Source of the DNA: Thiobacillus sp. | GTDB lineage: Bacteria > Pseudomonadota > Gammaproteobacteria > Burkholderiales > Thiobacillaceae | Assembly: GCF_030696885.1 (NCBI RefSeq) | Contig: NZ_JAUYRI010000015.1 | Coordinates: 1-64,000 of the forward strand | DNA length: 64,000 nt | Direction: 5' to 3' | Part shown: positions 10,380 through 18,113 of the stretch, piece by piece | Numbering within the stretch: the first letter of the stretch is position 1 | Layout: every line of letters begins with the position of its first letter | Position numbers and translations under genes: made by a program | Notes under the pieces: model-generated | Database searches by the model: none | Seen by the model: the letters and a program-made list of their open reading frames with translations, nothing else | Told to the model about the DNA's origin: nothing

Positions 10380-10901
10380 TCAGCGACGGTAAGTGGTTTG
10401 CACATACCTCAGGGTGTTGGGATTACCCCCAACGCCGCGGGCAATGACACGGTAATAGCCCGTTTCCGGGATCACGCCGGCTTTCTTGCTGAAACCGGCG
10501 GCAGGGACTGAGGGCAATTCCTCTATGACAAAACGCGGGGCCAGCGCAGCGCCGGCCGGCACACTCGAATACGCCACGGAGTCGGTTGCCCAGTTATGGG
10601 TATTCAGCCAGTAGGCGTCGTTGCGGCTCCCGACTGACAGGTAGGCGCCGGTCAGCGCAAAAACCGGCGGCGTGGCCTGGTTCAAAACCTGCTCGCCTGC
10701 TCTCAATGCCGCTTCCGCGGCCTGGAAAGCCAGATCGGCGTCGCGCGCATTGCCCGCCATTTTTTCTTCGAGCAGGGTGCCGCGCATCGCCGAGACGACG
10801 AGCAGGGTCAGCACCACCATGAAAATCAGCCCGGTAACGAGCGCCGCACCGCGCTGCGAGGAGAGGGGTCGCATCATCTGAGTATCCATCCCGTCATTCA
10901 T
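10380..10901 (-). CDS. pilX: Type IV pilus assembly protein PilX
   Basis: The 173-residue protein has a basic N-terminus (RPLSSQRG) and then a single hydrophobic segment (AALVTGLIFMVVLTLLVVSAM), as in PilX. The following helix LLEEKMAGNARDADLAFQAAEAALR is the family signature, including the AFQAAEAALRAGE stretch. PilX is a minor pilin that joins PilV, PilW, FimT/FimU and PilY1 in the pilus-tip priming complex. Its start overlaps the pilW stop (ATGA), and its stop touches an upstream ATG of pilY1, so translation is probably coupled. Confidence 0.9.
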   Translation of the reverse strand: MNDGMDTQMMRPLSSQRGAALVTGLIFMVVLTLLVVSAMRGTLLEEKMAGNARDADLAFQAAEAALRAGEQVLNQATPPVFALTGAYLSVGSRNDAYWLNTHNWATDSVAYSSVPAGAALAPRFVIEELPSVPAAGFSKKAGVIPETGYYRVIARGVGGNPNTLRYVQTTYRR

Positions 10902-11920
10902 GGCGCGCGATTGCGCACCGCTATGGTGGTGCCGAGCACCTGGAAGAGCCGCCTGTCGCCCACTGCCGCCGTCTCCGGCGCGCCGTTGAAGTTGTAGGTC
11001 TGCAGCGAGGGTACGATATTGTTTTCAGGGCTGACCAGCAGCAGACTGATGCGGGCGCTCACCACCTGCGCCCAGTTCGCCCCCACTGCGGTAGCAGCGC
11101 CATAGGCATCCGCGGCGCCGTCGCCGTTGGTGTCCCGGCCATACTCGATCTGCATGTCCCAGACGTCCTCGACCAGCTCCACCGTGTCTTCCGGTACGCC
11201 TTTAGCCAGATTGGTGCGGTAAAGCGCGCGCTTGCCCGTCGTCGGGTTGGTTCCAATGAAATAGGTGAAGCGAGCCATCTTGAGGACAATGCCGTCGGAG
11301 CCATACGAGCCGACCCGGTTGCCGGTGTTTGTGGCATTGGAGTGGGACATGGTGACCGACCCCCCGCCAGATACGGTAGTCGGCCGAAAAATATCGGCAT
11401 TTTTGCAATCGGTCACCATCAGCACATCGCCCACTACAAAATTGTAGGGGTTGCCGTTTATCTGAATGTTTGCATTGGAAGGGGCCAGGTTACCGACCAG
11501 ATTGACGCCACCGCCAAAGGCCCCCATGACCGAGATCGTGTCACCTGCAGGGCGGGTAATCGTGGTGCCGGCATAGTTGGCGACGGCTGCCGCGAAATCC
11601 TCCCCGGTGATCGCGGTGGCCATCGACATGACGGGGACCGGCGCGTTGGCAATGGTGGTGACCGTGGCATTCTTCAGATTGCCGCAGCCCACATAGCCGG
11701 CCATGCGCACGTCGCGCGCCAGGGTCTCGATCGCCAGGCGGCCGTTTTCCTGCATGCGGGACATGCTGTCGGTCAGACGAAAAGACTGGCGGCTGCTCAG
11801 ATAGACATAGCCGACCGCGGCCACCACGATAAAGCCGATGGTCATCGCCACCATCAGTTCGACCAGGCTGAAGCCCTGCTGGTGGGGACGGTCAAGAGGG
11901 ACAAGTCTCGGCTTATTCAT
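10898..11920 (-). CDS. pilW: Type IV pilus assembly protein PilW
   Basis: A prepilin-like protein of 340 residues. The leader ends QQG, followed by FSLVELMVAMTIGFIVVAAVGYVYL with Glu5. The next segment, SFRLTDSMSRMQENGRLAIETLARDVRMAGYVGCGN, is the PilW hallmark. PilW is a minor pilin of the tip priming complex, inserted in the inner membrane and processed by PilD. It overlaps pilV upstream and pilX downstream by 4 bases each. The variable C-terminal domain has no further motif that I recognise. Confidence 0.93.
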   Translation of the reverse strand: MNKPRLVPLDRPHQQGFSLVELMVAMTIGFIVVAAVGYVYLSSRQSFRLTDSMSRMQENGRLAIETLARDVRMAGYVGCGNLKNATVTTIANAPVPVMSMATAITGEDFAAAVANYAGTTITRPAGDTISVMGAFGGGVNLVGNLAPSNANIQINGNPYNFVVGDVLMVTDCKNADIFRPTTVSGGGSVTMSHSNATNTGNRVGSYGSDGIVLKMARFTYFIGTNPTTGKRALYRTNLAKGVPEDTVELVEDVWDMQIEYGRDTNGDGAADAYGAATAVGANWAQVVSARISLLLVSPENNIVPSLQTYNFNGAPETAAVGDRRLFQVLGTTIAVRNRAP

Positions 11921-12342
11921 AGCTGGGTATCCACCCGCAATTGTTGGGCATTGCTGCCGCCTGTTCCGCGTGAGTCATTCCATTGAATGATGACGGTGAC
12001 CTCTCGATTCGCATCGACATCGACGGAGCCATCGCCGGCCGGGAGCGCATTCGCCAAGTCGGCTTTCCAGTCTGTTATGTCCGCACCCGCCAAGCCTGCC
12101 GACCCGGACGCCGCGCCAATCAGGACGTTGTAGTTGTCCGACGATGCGATCGCGGCTGGGCGATTGACCCGCATGCGATCGATCACATCGTAGGCAAGCC
12201 AGGTGGCCTGGGTTCGCTGCTGGGCGCTGTGGTTATTGCGGATGCTCGATGCCATCAGACCCGCCAGGCCCAACAGGCCAATCGACAGAACCAGAATGGC
12301 AACCAGCACTTCCAGCAAGGTGAAACCGGATTGACGCATCAT
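11917..12342 (-). CDS. pilV: Type IV pilus modification/minor pilin PilV
   Basis: The 141-residue protein begins MMRQSG, followed by FTLLEVLVAILVLSIGLLGLAGLM and then ASSIRNNHSAQQRTQATWLAYDVIDRMRVN, the PilV signature. I chose the ATG at 12342 (or the next one at 12339). It sits a few bases after a GAGGA ribosome site, whereas longer reading in the same frame runs back through fimT. It is a minor pilin of the tip complex. Its stop overlaps pilW (ATGA), and fimT ends 7 bases upstream. Confidence 0.9.
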   Translation of the reverse strand: MMRQSGFTLLEVLVAILVLSIGLLGLAGLMASSIRNNHSAQQRTQATWLAYDVIDRMRVNRPAAIASSDNYNVLIGAASGSAGLAGADITDWKADLANALPAGDGSVDVDANREVTVIIQWNDSRGTGGSNAQQLRVDTQL

Positions 12343-12349
12343 TTTTTCC

Positions 12350-12910
12350 TCACGCACACGCCACTGCGGGTGGCCTCTGGACGCGGGCACGACCCGTGTT
12401 CGAAATCTGGATATCGCGCCCTTCCACGGCCGCCGGGCTGGGCGGGCACAACGTAAGCGTGCCGACGACCGTCCCATATCCCGTTGCCCTGTAGGCAATA
12501 AAGTCGGCGACCCCCGCGCTGCCTGTCAGCGTGGTTGCGCCTTCCAAAGCCCCCCGCACCTGAATGACCGCGTCCGTGCCATCAAACGTCCCGACAGTGC
12601 CGCCGTCGGTAAAGACGATCCAGCCTTGAGCCCAGCTCCCGCCCGTGGTGCAGCTTGTGCCGTTGGCGCTTTTGCACAGGCTGACCCCGGTTGCGCGCTT
12701 GATCGCCTCGCTACGCGCCAAGCCGATCGCGGTCATGAAGTCATTCGCCTGCGTCGACATGCGGCTATTCAGCACAAACATCCGGTAGTTCGGTATGGCG
12801 ACCGTCACCAGAATGGCCACAACAGCCAGCGTGACCAGCAGTTCGATCAAGGTAAAACCGCGCGACGTTGCCGGGGCATCAACCATGGGATTCAAGTTCT
12901 CTTTTTTCAC
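12350..12910 (-). CDS. fimT: GspH/FimT-family minor pilin (first copy next to pilV)
   Basis: A prepilin of up to 186 residues with cleavage motif SRG/FTLIELLVTLAVVAILVTVAIPNY. The C-terminal GspH domain is recognisable from LARSEAIKRATGVSLC, GWIVFTDG and ISNTGRARV. The reading starts with GTG at 12910; an ATG at 12886 (MVDAPATSRG) is an alternative, and neither has a strong ribosome site. It is a FimU/FimT-like core minor pilin. It is a clear paralogue of the gene at 13064-13585, sharing LARSEAIKR, CKS, GW.VF.DGG and ISNTGR. The 153-base gap between them (12911-13063) contains no convincing gene or terminator. Confidence 0.87.
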   Translation of the reverse strand: MKKENLNPMVDAPATSRGFTLIELLVTLAVVAILVTVAIPNYRMFVLNSRMSTQANDFMTAIGLARSEAIKRATGVSLCKSANGTSCTTGGSWAQGWIVFTDGGTVGTFDGTDAVIQVRGALEGATTLTGSAGVADFIAYRATGYGTVVGTLTLCPPSPAAVEGRDIQISNTGRARVQRPPAVACA

Positions 12911-13063
12911 ATTTGCAGGTTAAGTAAAGGGGCTCGACGCTGTCCACCCTTAAAGGACGAATGGCAGAATGAAGCCTACGAACGGCTCCAGCTTTACCCA
13001 GTGCGTTCAGAAGATCACGGTAATTAACGTCAGGAACAGGGCCAACTTGAATGTTCGAAACGA

Positions 13064-13585
13064 TCAACAGGAGGTGGACTCAAGCCGCACTCGGCCGGTA
13101 TTGCTAATAATGACGTCGCGTTGATTGCCTCCCAGGCAAATATGCAGTTTGCCGTTGAACAAATGACCCGAGCCCTGGCTGACGCCATTGGACCGATAGC
13201 TGACAAAGTCACTGAAGTTGCTGCCTGCAGTGATTGCACCCGCTGCAAGCGGGCCGTGCACCCACAGCAGTGTGTCGCCTGCATCGATTGCTCCGCGCAC
13301 GCCGCCGTCGACAAAGACCAGCCAGCCCTGTTGCCAGCTGGCTGCAGTGTGGCAGGCTGGCGAAGCCGCCATGGGGTTGCTGGACTTGCATACGGTGACC
13401 CGGGTGCCGCGCTTGATCGCTTCGGAACGCGCCAACTGGAGTGCCGTCACAACATCGTTGGTCGCCGCTGCCAGCCTGCTGCTGTTCACGAGAAATGCAT
13501 AGCCGGGAGAGGCAATCGCCAATAAAATTGCCCCCACCGCCAGCACAACCAGCAGTTCAACCAGTGTGAATCCACGTTTATCCAT
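13064..13585 (-). CDS. fimT: GspH/FimT-family minor pilin (second copy, operon-leading)
   Basis: A 173-residue prepilin with a very short leader (MDKRG) before FTLVELLVVLAVGAILLAIASPGY. The GspH domain shows LQLARSEAIKRGTRVTVCKS, GWLVFVDGG and IISNTGRVRL. A good GGAGGGA ribosome site lies about 8 bases before the ATG. It is first in the minus-strand pilus operon, so transcription probably starts in the short divergent region shared with thiO. Having two FimT-type genes in one operon suggests one fills the FimU role of the priming complex; which one cannot be told from sequence. Confidence 0.88.
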   Translation of the reverse strand: MDKRGFTLVELLVVLAVGAILLAIASPGYAFLVNSSRLAAATNDVVTALQLARSEAIKRGTRVTVCKSSNPMAASPACHTAASWQQGWLVFVDGGVRGAIDAGDTLLWVHGPLAAGAITAGSNFSDFVSYRSNGVSQGSGHLFNGKLHICLGGNQRDVIISNTGRVRLESTSC

Positions 13586-13622
13586 TTTTCATCCCTCCCC
13601 CGTTGTATTCAGGAGATTCAGC

Positions 13623-13652
13623 TTGGCACGCTGGCGGGGACGCATCTATACA
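13623..13652 (+). promoter_or_regulatory. Candidate sigma-70 promoter for thiO
   Basis: TTGGCA (13623-13628) and TATACA (13647-13652) are separated by 18 bases and read towards the thiO start at 13675, implying a leader of roughly 15 bases. The -35 box matches 5 of 6 positions and the -10 box 4 of 6. This is based only on consensus matching in the 89-base divergent intergenic region. No matching promoter was found on the other strand for the pilus operon. Confidence 0.35.
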
Positions 13653-13674
13653 ACTTTAGTCGTAGGCGCCGCCT

Positions 13675-14802
13675 GTGCATGAGCCTGACCCATCCGGCGT
13701 GAAAACCTCGGCCGTCATCCTGGGTGCAGGCGTTTCCGGCCTGAGCGCGGCGCTGATCCTGCTCAAAAGGGGCTATACCGTCGCACTGCTGGAACGCGGC
13801 GCCGTGGGCGGCGAATCCTCGTGGGCGGGAGGCGGAATCCTTTCGCCGCTGTTGCCGTGGGCGTATGGCGAGGCGGTTGCCGCACTGGCCTTGCGCTCGA
13901 TGGCGGGCTATGCGGACTGGGTGGCGGACATCGAGAGGCATTCGGGGCGCGATGCCGAATTCTGGCGCTGCGGCATGCTGGCACTGGATGTTGCAGCGCC
14001 GGACCCGGCGCTGGCATGGTGTGCCGCACATGGCATGGCGGCGCAGCGGGGATATCCCCAAAGCGTGTCGCTGCCGGCCGGCCTGTCAGCCCGCGCACCA
14101 ATCTGGCTGCCCGGGGTGGCTCAGGTGCGCAACCCGCGCCTGGTTGCGGCGCTGCGCGCGGCGGTGGTGCGGCACGGCGGCACGATCCACGAGCACTGCC
14201 CGGCCACCGGCGTGCTGGCGCAAGGCGGCCGGGTGACGGCGGTGCTGACGGCAACCGGCACCTTGCCGGCGGATCAGGTGGTGCTGGCAAGCGGTGCCTG
14301 GTCCGGGACGGGACTAGCCGGCCTGGCGGCCGTGCCGAACATACGTCCGGTTCGCGGCCAGATGCTGTTGTTCAAGCTGGCGCCGGGTGTGCTCGAGACG
14401 ATTCTGTACTGCGACGGGTTGTATCTGATCCCGCGCCGCGACGGCCATGTGCTGGCAGGCAGCACGCTGGAGGACGCCGGTTTCGACAAGTCGACCGACG
14501 GCGCCACGCGCCTGCGCCTGCACGCCGACGCGGCCGCGCTGCTGCCCGCGCTGGCGACGATCCAGCCGGTGCAACACTGGGCCGGGCTGCGTCCGGGGTC
14601 GCCGGACAATATCCCGGTCATCGACCGCCATCCGGATTTCGATAATGTGTTCGTCAACACCGGTCATTACCGTTATGGCGTGACGATGGCGCCCGCTTCG
14701 GCGGAACTGCTGGCCGATCTGATGGAAGGCAGGACACCCTCCCTCGACCCCGCACCCTACCGCTGGCAGGCTGCGCTGGAACGCGGATGGCACGACGCTT
14801 GA
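13675..14802 (+). CDS. thiO: Glycine oxidase ThiO-like FAD-dependent oxidoreductase
   Basis: A 375-residue DAO-family flavoenzyme. The N-terminal Rossmann motif is VILGAGVSGLSAALILL, with the acidic residue after the second strand in ALLERG. The ThiO-like ESSWAGGGILSPL segment follows FAD binding. The C-terminal substrate/FAD region includes HWAGLRPGSPDNIPVIDRH and NTGHYRYGVTMAP. ThiO oxidises glycine to iminoacetate for thiazole synthesis in thiamine biosynthesis; other small amino acids are possible substrates in this family. I used the GTG at 13675; a GTG at 13699 would remove eight residues. No thi gene is adjacent. It is transcribed divergently from the pilus operon. Confidence 0.8.
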   Translation: MHEPDPSGVKTSAVILGAGVSGLSAALILLKRGYTVALLERGAVGGESSWAGGGILSPLLPWAYGEAVAALALRSMAGYADWVADIERHSGRDAEFWRCGMLALDVAAPDPALAWCAAHGMAAQRGYPQSVSLPAGLSARAPIWLPGVAQVRNPRLVAALRAAVVRHGGTIHEHCPATGVLAQGGRVTAVLTATGTLPADQVVLASGAWSGTGLAGLAAVPNIRPVRGQMLLFKLAPGVLETILYCDGLYLIPRRDGHVLAGSTLEDAGFDKSTDGATRLRLHADAAALLPALATIQPVQHWAGLRPGSPDNIPVIDRHPDFDNVFVNTGHYRYGVTMAPASAELLADLMEGRTPSLDPAPYRWQAALERGWHDA

Positions 14803-14983
14803 TGGCACAATGCAGGCTGGCGGTGCCCGGCCTGGCAGGACAGGACGATTTACACGCCAGACTCCACCTACCAAGCTGCGCGATCATGACACGCATTTTT
14901 CCCCCAGCGGCCGCCGATCAAGGCGCGGCACGATACAGTACCCGCCCTCGTGACAACCGCATTGCAACGCGGCTGCCGACCGG

Positions 14984-15925
14984 ATGATGCCGGACGCGCC
15001 CATGCCCGACCCCGGCCGCGCCGCGACGCCGCGGGTGGTTTGGATCGTCAGCGACGGCAAGCCTGGACATCTCAACCAGTCGCTCGGCCTGGCCGAGGCG
15101 CTGGCGCGCGCTACGCCCACCACGATTCACACCCTGCCCGCGCTGCCGGCTTGGCGCGCCCTGCTGGCGCTGCTGTTGAAACGCGTTCCCGGACCCGCCC
15201 TGCCCGCGCCCGACCTGATCTTGGGCGCCGGCCATGCCACCCACCTCACGCTGCTGGCGGCGCGGCGCGCGCGCGGCGGCCGCACGGTGGTGCTGATGAA
15301 ACCCAGCCTGCCACGGCGCTGCTTCGACTTGTGCATGGTGCCGCGTCACGATGGTCTCGCGGGGGATGCGCATACGCTGGTGACCGAGGGGGCATTGAAC
15401 CGCATCCGCCCGGCCGCGACCCACGATTCGAGCCTAGGTCTGATCCTGGTGGGCGGCGTATCCAGGCATTTCGACTGGGACAGCGATGCGATCCAGCTGC
15501 AGATCAAGAGCATCCTCGCGCGCACGCCCGACACACAGTGGACGCTGACGACTTCGCGCCGCACGCCGGCGGATTTTCTGGAGGCGCTGCCGACCTTTCC
15601 CAACCTGAGCGTGACGCCCCACACCGCCACCTCGCCCGAGTGGCTGCCCACGCAGTTGGCCCGTTGCGGCACGGCGTGGGTGACGCCCGACAGCGCCTCG
15701 ATGGTGTACGAAGCCTTGACCGCAGGCGCCGAGGTCGGCGTGTTCGATCTACCGGTCAACCCGAAAAGCCGCGTCGGCTGGGCGATTTCAGAACTCGCCG
15801 ATGCGCAGCGCATCACCCGCTTCGTCAGCTGGTGCGCTCATGGTGTCCTACATCCCGATGTACACCCGCTGGCCGAGGCGGACCGCTGTGCGGGCTGGAT
15901 ACTTGAATGGCTGGAGAACACATAA
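14984..15925 (+). CDS. ELM1/GtrOC1-family (mitochondrial-fission-protein-like) envelope protein
   Basis: A 313-residue protein of the family annotated as mitochondrial fission ELM1 in bacteria. It has a glycosyltransferase-like double Rossmann layout. Signatures are VVWIVSDGKPGHLNQSLGLAEAL at the N-terminus, ILGAGHATHL, VVLMKPSLPRRCFDLCMVPRHD, and a C-terminal VTPDSASMVYEALTAG typical of sugar-nucleotide binding GT-B enzymes. Genes of this family often lie in lipopolysaccharide core loci, and here it is 6 bases from a GT4 gene, so a role in glycan assembly is inferred. Alternative starts are at 14987 and 15002. The 181 bases between thiO and this gene show no gene. Confidence 0.8.
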   Translation: MMPDAPMPDPGRAATPRVVWIVSDGKPGHLNQSLGLAEALARATPTTIHTLPALPAWRALLALLLKRVPGPALPAPDLILGAGHATHLTLLAARRARGGRTVVLMKPSLPRRCFDLCMVPRHDGLAGDAHTLVTEGALNRIRPAATHDSSLGLILVGGVSRHFDWDSDAIQLQIKSILARTPDTQWTLTTSRRTPADFLEALPTFPNLSVTPHTATSPEWLPTQLARCGTAWVTPDSASMVYEALTAGAEVGVFDLPVNPKSRVGWAISELADAQRITRFVSWCAHGVLHPDVHPLAEADRCAGWILEWLENT

Positions 15926-15931
15926 AAACGC

Positions 15932-17071
15932 ATGACTGAAAACAAAAAACTGACCGTCCTGCAACTGGTGCCCGCGCTGGAATCGGGCGGCGTCGAACGC
16001 GGCACCCTCGAAGTGGCCCAGGCCCTGGTCGAGCATGGCCACCGCGCGCTGGTCATGTCGGCGGGCGGGCGGCTGGTCGCGCCGCTGGACCAGTGTGGCG
16101 CAGAACACCATACCTGGCCGATCGGCACAAAATCGTTCAGCACGCTGAGGCTGGTCGGCAAGCTGCGCAAATTTCTGCTGGAGCAGAAGGTCGACATCGT
16201 CCATGCGCGTTCGCGCGTGCCGGCATGGATCGCCTGGCTGGCCTGGCGCCGCATGAACCCGGCCACGCGGCCGCGTTTTGTCACCACGGTGCACGGCATG
16301 TATGGGGTCAACCGCTACAGCCGCATCATGACGCAGGGCGAACGGGTGATCGCGGTGTCCAACACCGTGCGCGATTACATCCTGCGCGAATATCCCGACA
16401 CGCCGGCGGACCGCATCCAGGTCATCCACCGCGGCGTCGACGAGCAGGCGTATCCGTACGGCTGGAAACCCGACCTAGTGTGGCAGCAAGCATTTTTTGC
16501 CCAGTTTCCGCAGGCCGCGGACACGCTGCTGCTGACCCTGCCCGGCCGCATCACCCGGCTCAAGGGCCACGAGGATTTCATCGAACTGATCGCGCGGCTG
16601 AAGCGGCGAGGGCTGCCGGTGCACGGTCTGATCGTCGGCGGCGCAACGGCTTCCAAGCAGCGCTATCTGCAAAAGCTGCGCTATCGCGTGCGCAGCATGG
16701 GGATGGCGGCCGACATCAGCTTTACCGGCCAGCGCGACGACCTGAAAAACATTCTGGCGATTTCCAGCCTGGTGCTATCGCTGTCGACCCAGCCCGAGTC
16801 GTTCGGCCGCACCACGCTGGAGGCGCTGCGGCTGGGGGTGCCGACAGCAGGCTACGGCCACGGCGGCGTCGGCGAAATTCTGCGGACCATCTACCCTGCA
16901 GGGCTGTTACCGCTCGGCCGCATCGACGACGCCTGCCAGCGCATCGCGCAACTTTTGCAACAGCCGGAACCCGTTCCGGCTGGGGCGTTTTTCCCGCTGC
17001 AGGCGATGCTCGACCAGACCCTGGGCCTGTACGCGGAACTGGCGCAGTCGCCCGTCAGGACCGTCCGCTAA
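15932..17071 (+). CDS. GT4-family glycosyltransferase (LPS core type)
   Basis: A 379-residue GT-B glycosyltransferase. The N-terminal domain begins VLQLVPALESGGVERGTLEVA, a common start for core or exopolysaccharide GT4 enzymes. The C-terminal nucleotide-sugar domain has PGRITRLKGHEDFIELIARL and the EX7E motif in PESFGRTTLE. It should be a peripheral inner-membrane enzyme acting on the lipid-linked acceptor. It pairs with the ELM1-family gene upstream. Its 3' end overlaps the convergent GT10 gene by 17 bases. Donor and acceptor cannot be assigned from sequence. Confidence 0.9.
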   Translation: MTENKKLTVLQLVPALESGGVERGTLEVAQALVEHGHRALVMSAGGRLVAPLDQCGAEHHTWPIGTKSFSTLRLVGKLRKFLLEQKVDIVHARSRVPAWIAWLAWRRMNPATRPRFVTTVHGMYGVNRYSRIMTQGERVIAVSNTVRDYILREYPDTPADRIQVIHRGVDEQAYPYGWKPDLVWQQAFFAQFPQAADTLLLTLPGRITRLKGHEDFIELIARLKRRGLPVHGLIVGGATASKQRYLQKLRYRVRSMGMAADISFTGQRDDLKNILAISSLVLSLSTQPESFGRTTLEALRLGVPTAGYGHGGVGEILRTIYPAGLLPLGRIDDACQRIAQLLQQPEPVPAGAFFPLQAMLDQTLGLYAELAQSPVRTVR

Positions 17072-18113
17072 GTGCGGCGGGCAGGTGCAGCAGCCGCCCG
17101 CGCAGCTTCCCAACCAGATCGCGCAGCGCCACCGCCGGGCTCGACCGTCGCATGGCGCGGCGCGACAGCAGCACGGCCCCGGCTTCGGCGGGCGCATCTG
17201 CCCGATGCAGCCGGGCGATTTCACGCGCGGCCACGGCAAACAGGTTGTAATCGAACATCACCCGCCGCCGTGCTTCGATCAATGCCGGCAGGCGCTTTTC
17301 ATATTCGTTGCTGGCGATCGCCGTGCGGATGATGTCGAGCGCGCCGGCGGGGTCGCGGATGTCGATGCGGATGAAGCTATCGGCGGGAAAATAGTCTGCC
17401 GCATTCGGGCAACCGTAATAGAACGGCAGCGTCAGCCCAAGAAACGGGTCGGCAAGTTTCTCGGTCCAGTGATGCGCGCCAACGAAATTCTCAATGGCAA
17501 CGTGGTAGCGGTAGGCCCGCAGGCAATCGGCCTTGTCGTCGAGTGCGCGGGGCGTTTCACGACCGAAGGTGTCGAGCTCGGGCATGTGTTCGACCAGCCA
17601 GCGCATGAAACGGGCACGCCGGTAATGCAGGGTATGGCGCATCGCCTTCGGCGAATACACCATCGAAACCTCATGGCTTTTGTCAGCGGGGGACTGCGCG
17701 AGCATGCGGTCGAACGGCACGATCTCGCGGCTGCCGACGCCATAAAACCAGTGCAGCGCCGGCTGCGCATGAATCCGCTGCGGATGCGGCAGCGCCCATG
17801 CTGGCTGGCTGGTGAGCACTGCGCCAAACTGGCGGGTGTAGCTGTCGCCATAGATCTTCACCGACGACGGCTCGGTGGTCACCAGCAGGGTATGCGCGCG
17901 CGGGCAGGCCAGCGCTTCCTGTGTGGTTTTCTTCGGCTCGCCCGCGCGCGCGGGCAGGTCGTCGTATACCAGCAGCCAGTCATAGTCGCGCGCATCCCGC
18001 TCGAAGACGAATTCGCACGCCCCCCACACGGGCACGTCATGCGGAAACTGATGCAGCCAGATTGCGTCCGGCAGCGTGCTGAGCACTTTCACGCGCAGGC
18101 GCGCCGTGGTCAT
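17055..18113 (-). CDS. GT10-family (fucosyltransferase-like) glycosyltransferase
   Basis: A 352-residue protein. The C-terminal half resembles the alpha-1,3/4-fucosyltransferase fold of GT10: SMVYSPKAMRHTLHYRRARF, then RYHVAIENFVGAHHWTEKLADPFLGLTLPFYYG, where the IEN...TEK segment corresponds to the GDP-fucose binding motif. The N-terminal half is divergent. GT10 enzymes usually use GDP-fucose, and two Gmd-type genes lie in the same locus, but no fucose synthase (Fcl) is visible here, so the donor is uncertain. It starts within the stop of the wbpM-like gene (ATGA) and is the last gene of the long minus-strand polysaccharide run. Confidence 0.8.
   Translation of the reverse strand: MTTARLRVKVLSTLPDAIWLHQFPHDVPVWGACEFVFERDARDYDWLLVYDDLPARAGEPKKTTQEALACPRAHTLLVTTEPSSVKIYGDSYTRQFGAVLTSQPAWALPHPQRIHAQPALHWFYGVGSREIVPFDRMLAQSPADKSHEVSMVYSPKAMRHTLHYRRARFMRWLVEHMPELDTFGRETPRALDDKADCLRAYRYHVAIENFVGAHHWTEKLADPFLGLTLPFYYGCPNAADYFPADSFIRIDIRDPAGALDIIRTAIASNEYEKRLPALIEARRRVMFDYNLFAVAAREIARLHRADAPAEAGAVLLSRRAMRRSSPAVALRDLVGKLRGRLLHLPAALSGRS

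Noticed and set aside
12879..13067. 62-codon minus-strand frame between the two fimT genes
   Set aside because: It begins with TTG without a ribosome site, overlaps the start of the next gene, and has no recognisable motif.
13624..13645. TGGCACG resembling the -24 box of a sigma-54 promoter near the pilus operon
   Set aside because: The -12 element (TTGC) is missing at the right spacing, and the orientation faces thiO rather than the pilins.
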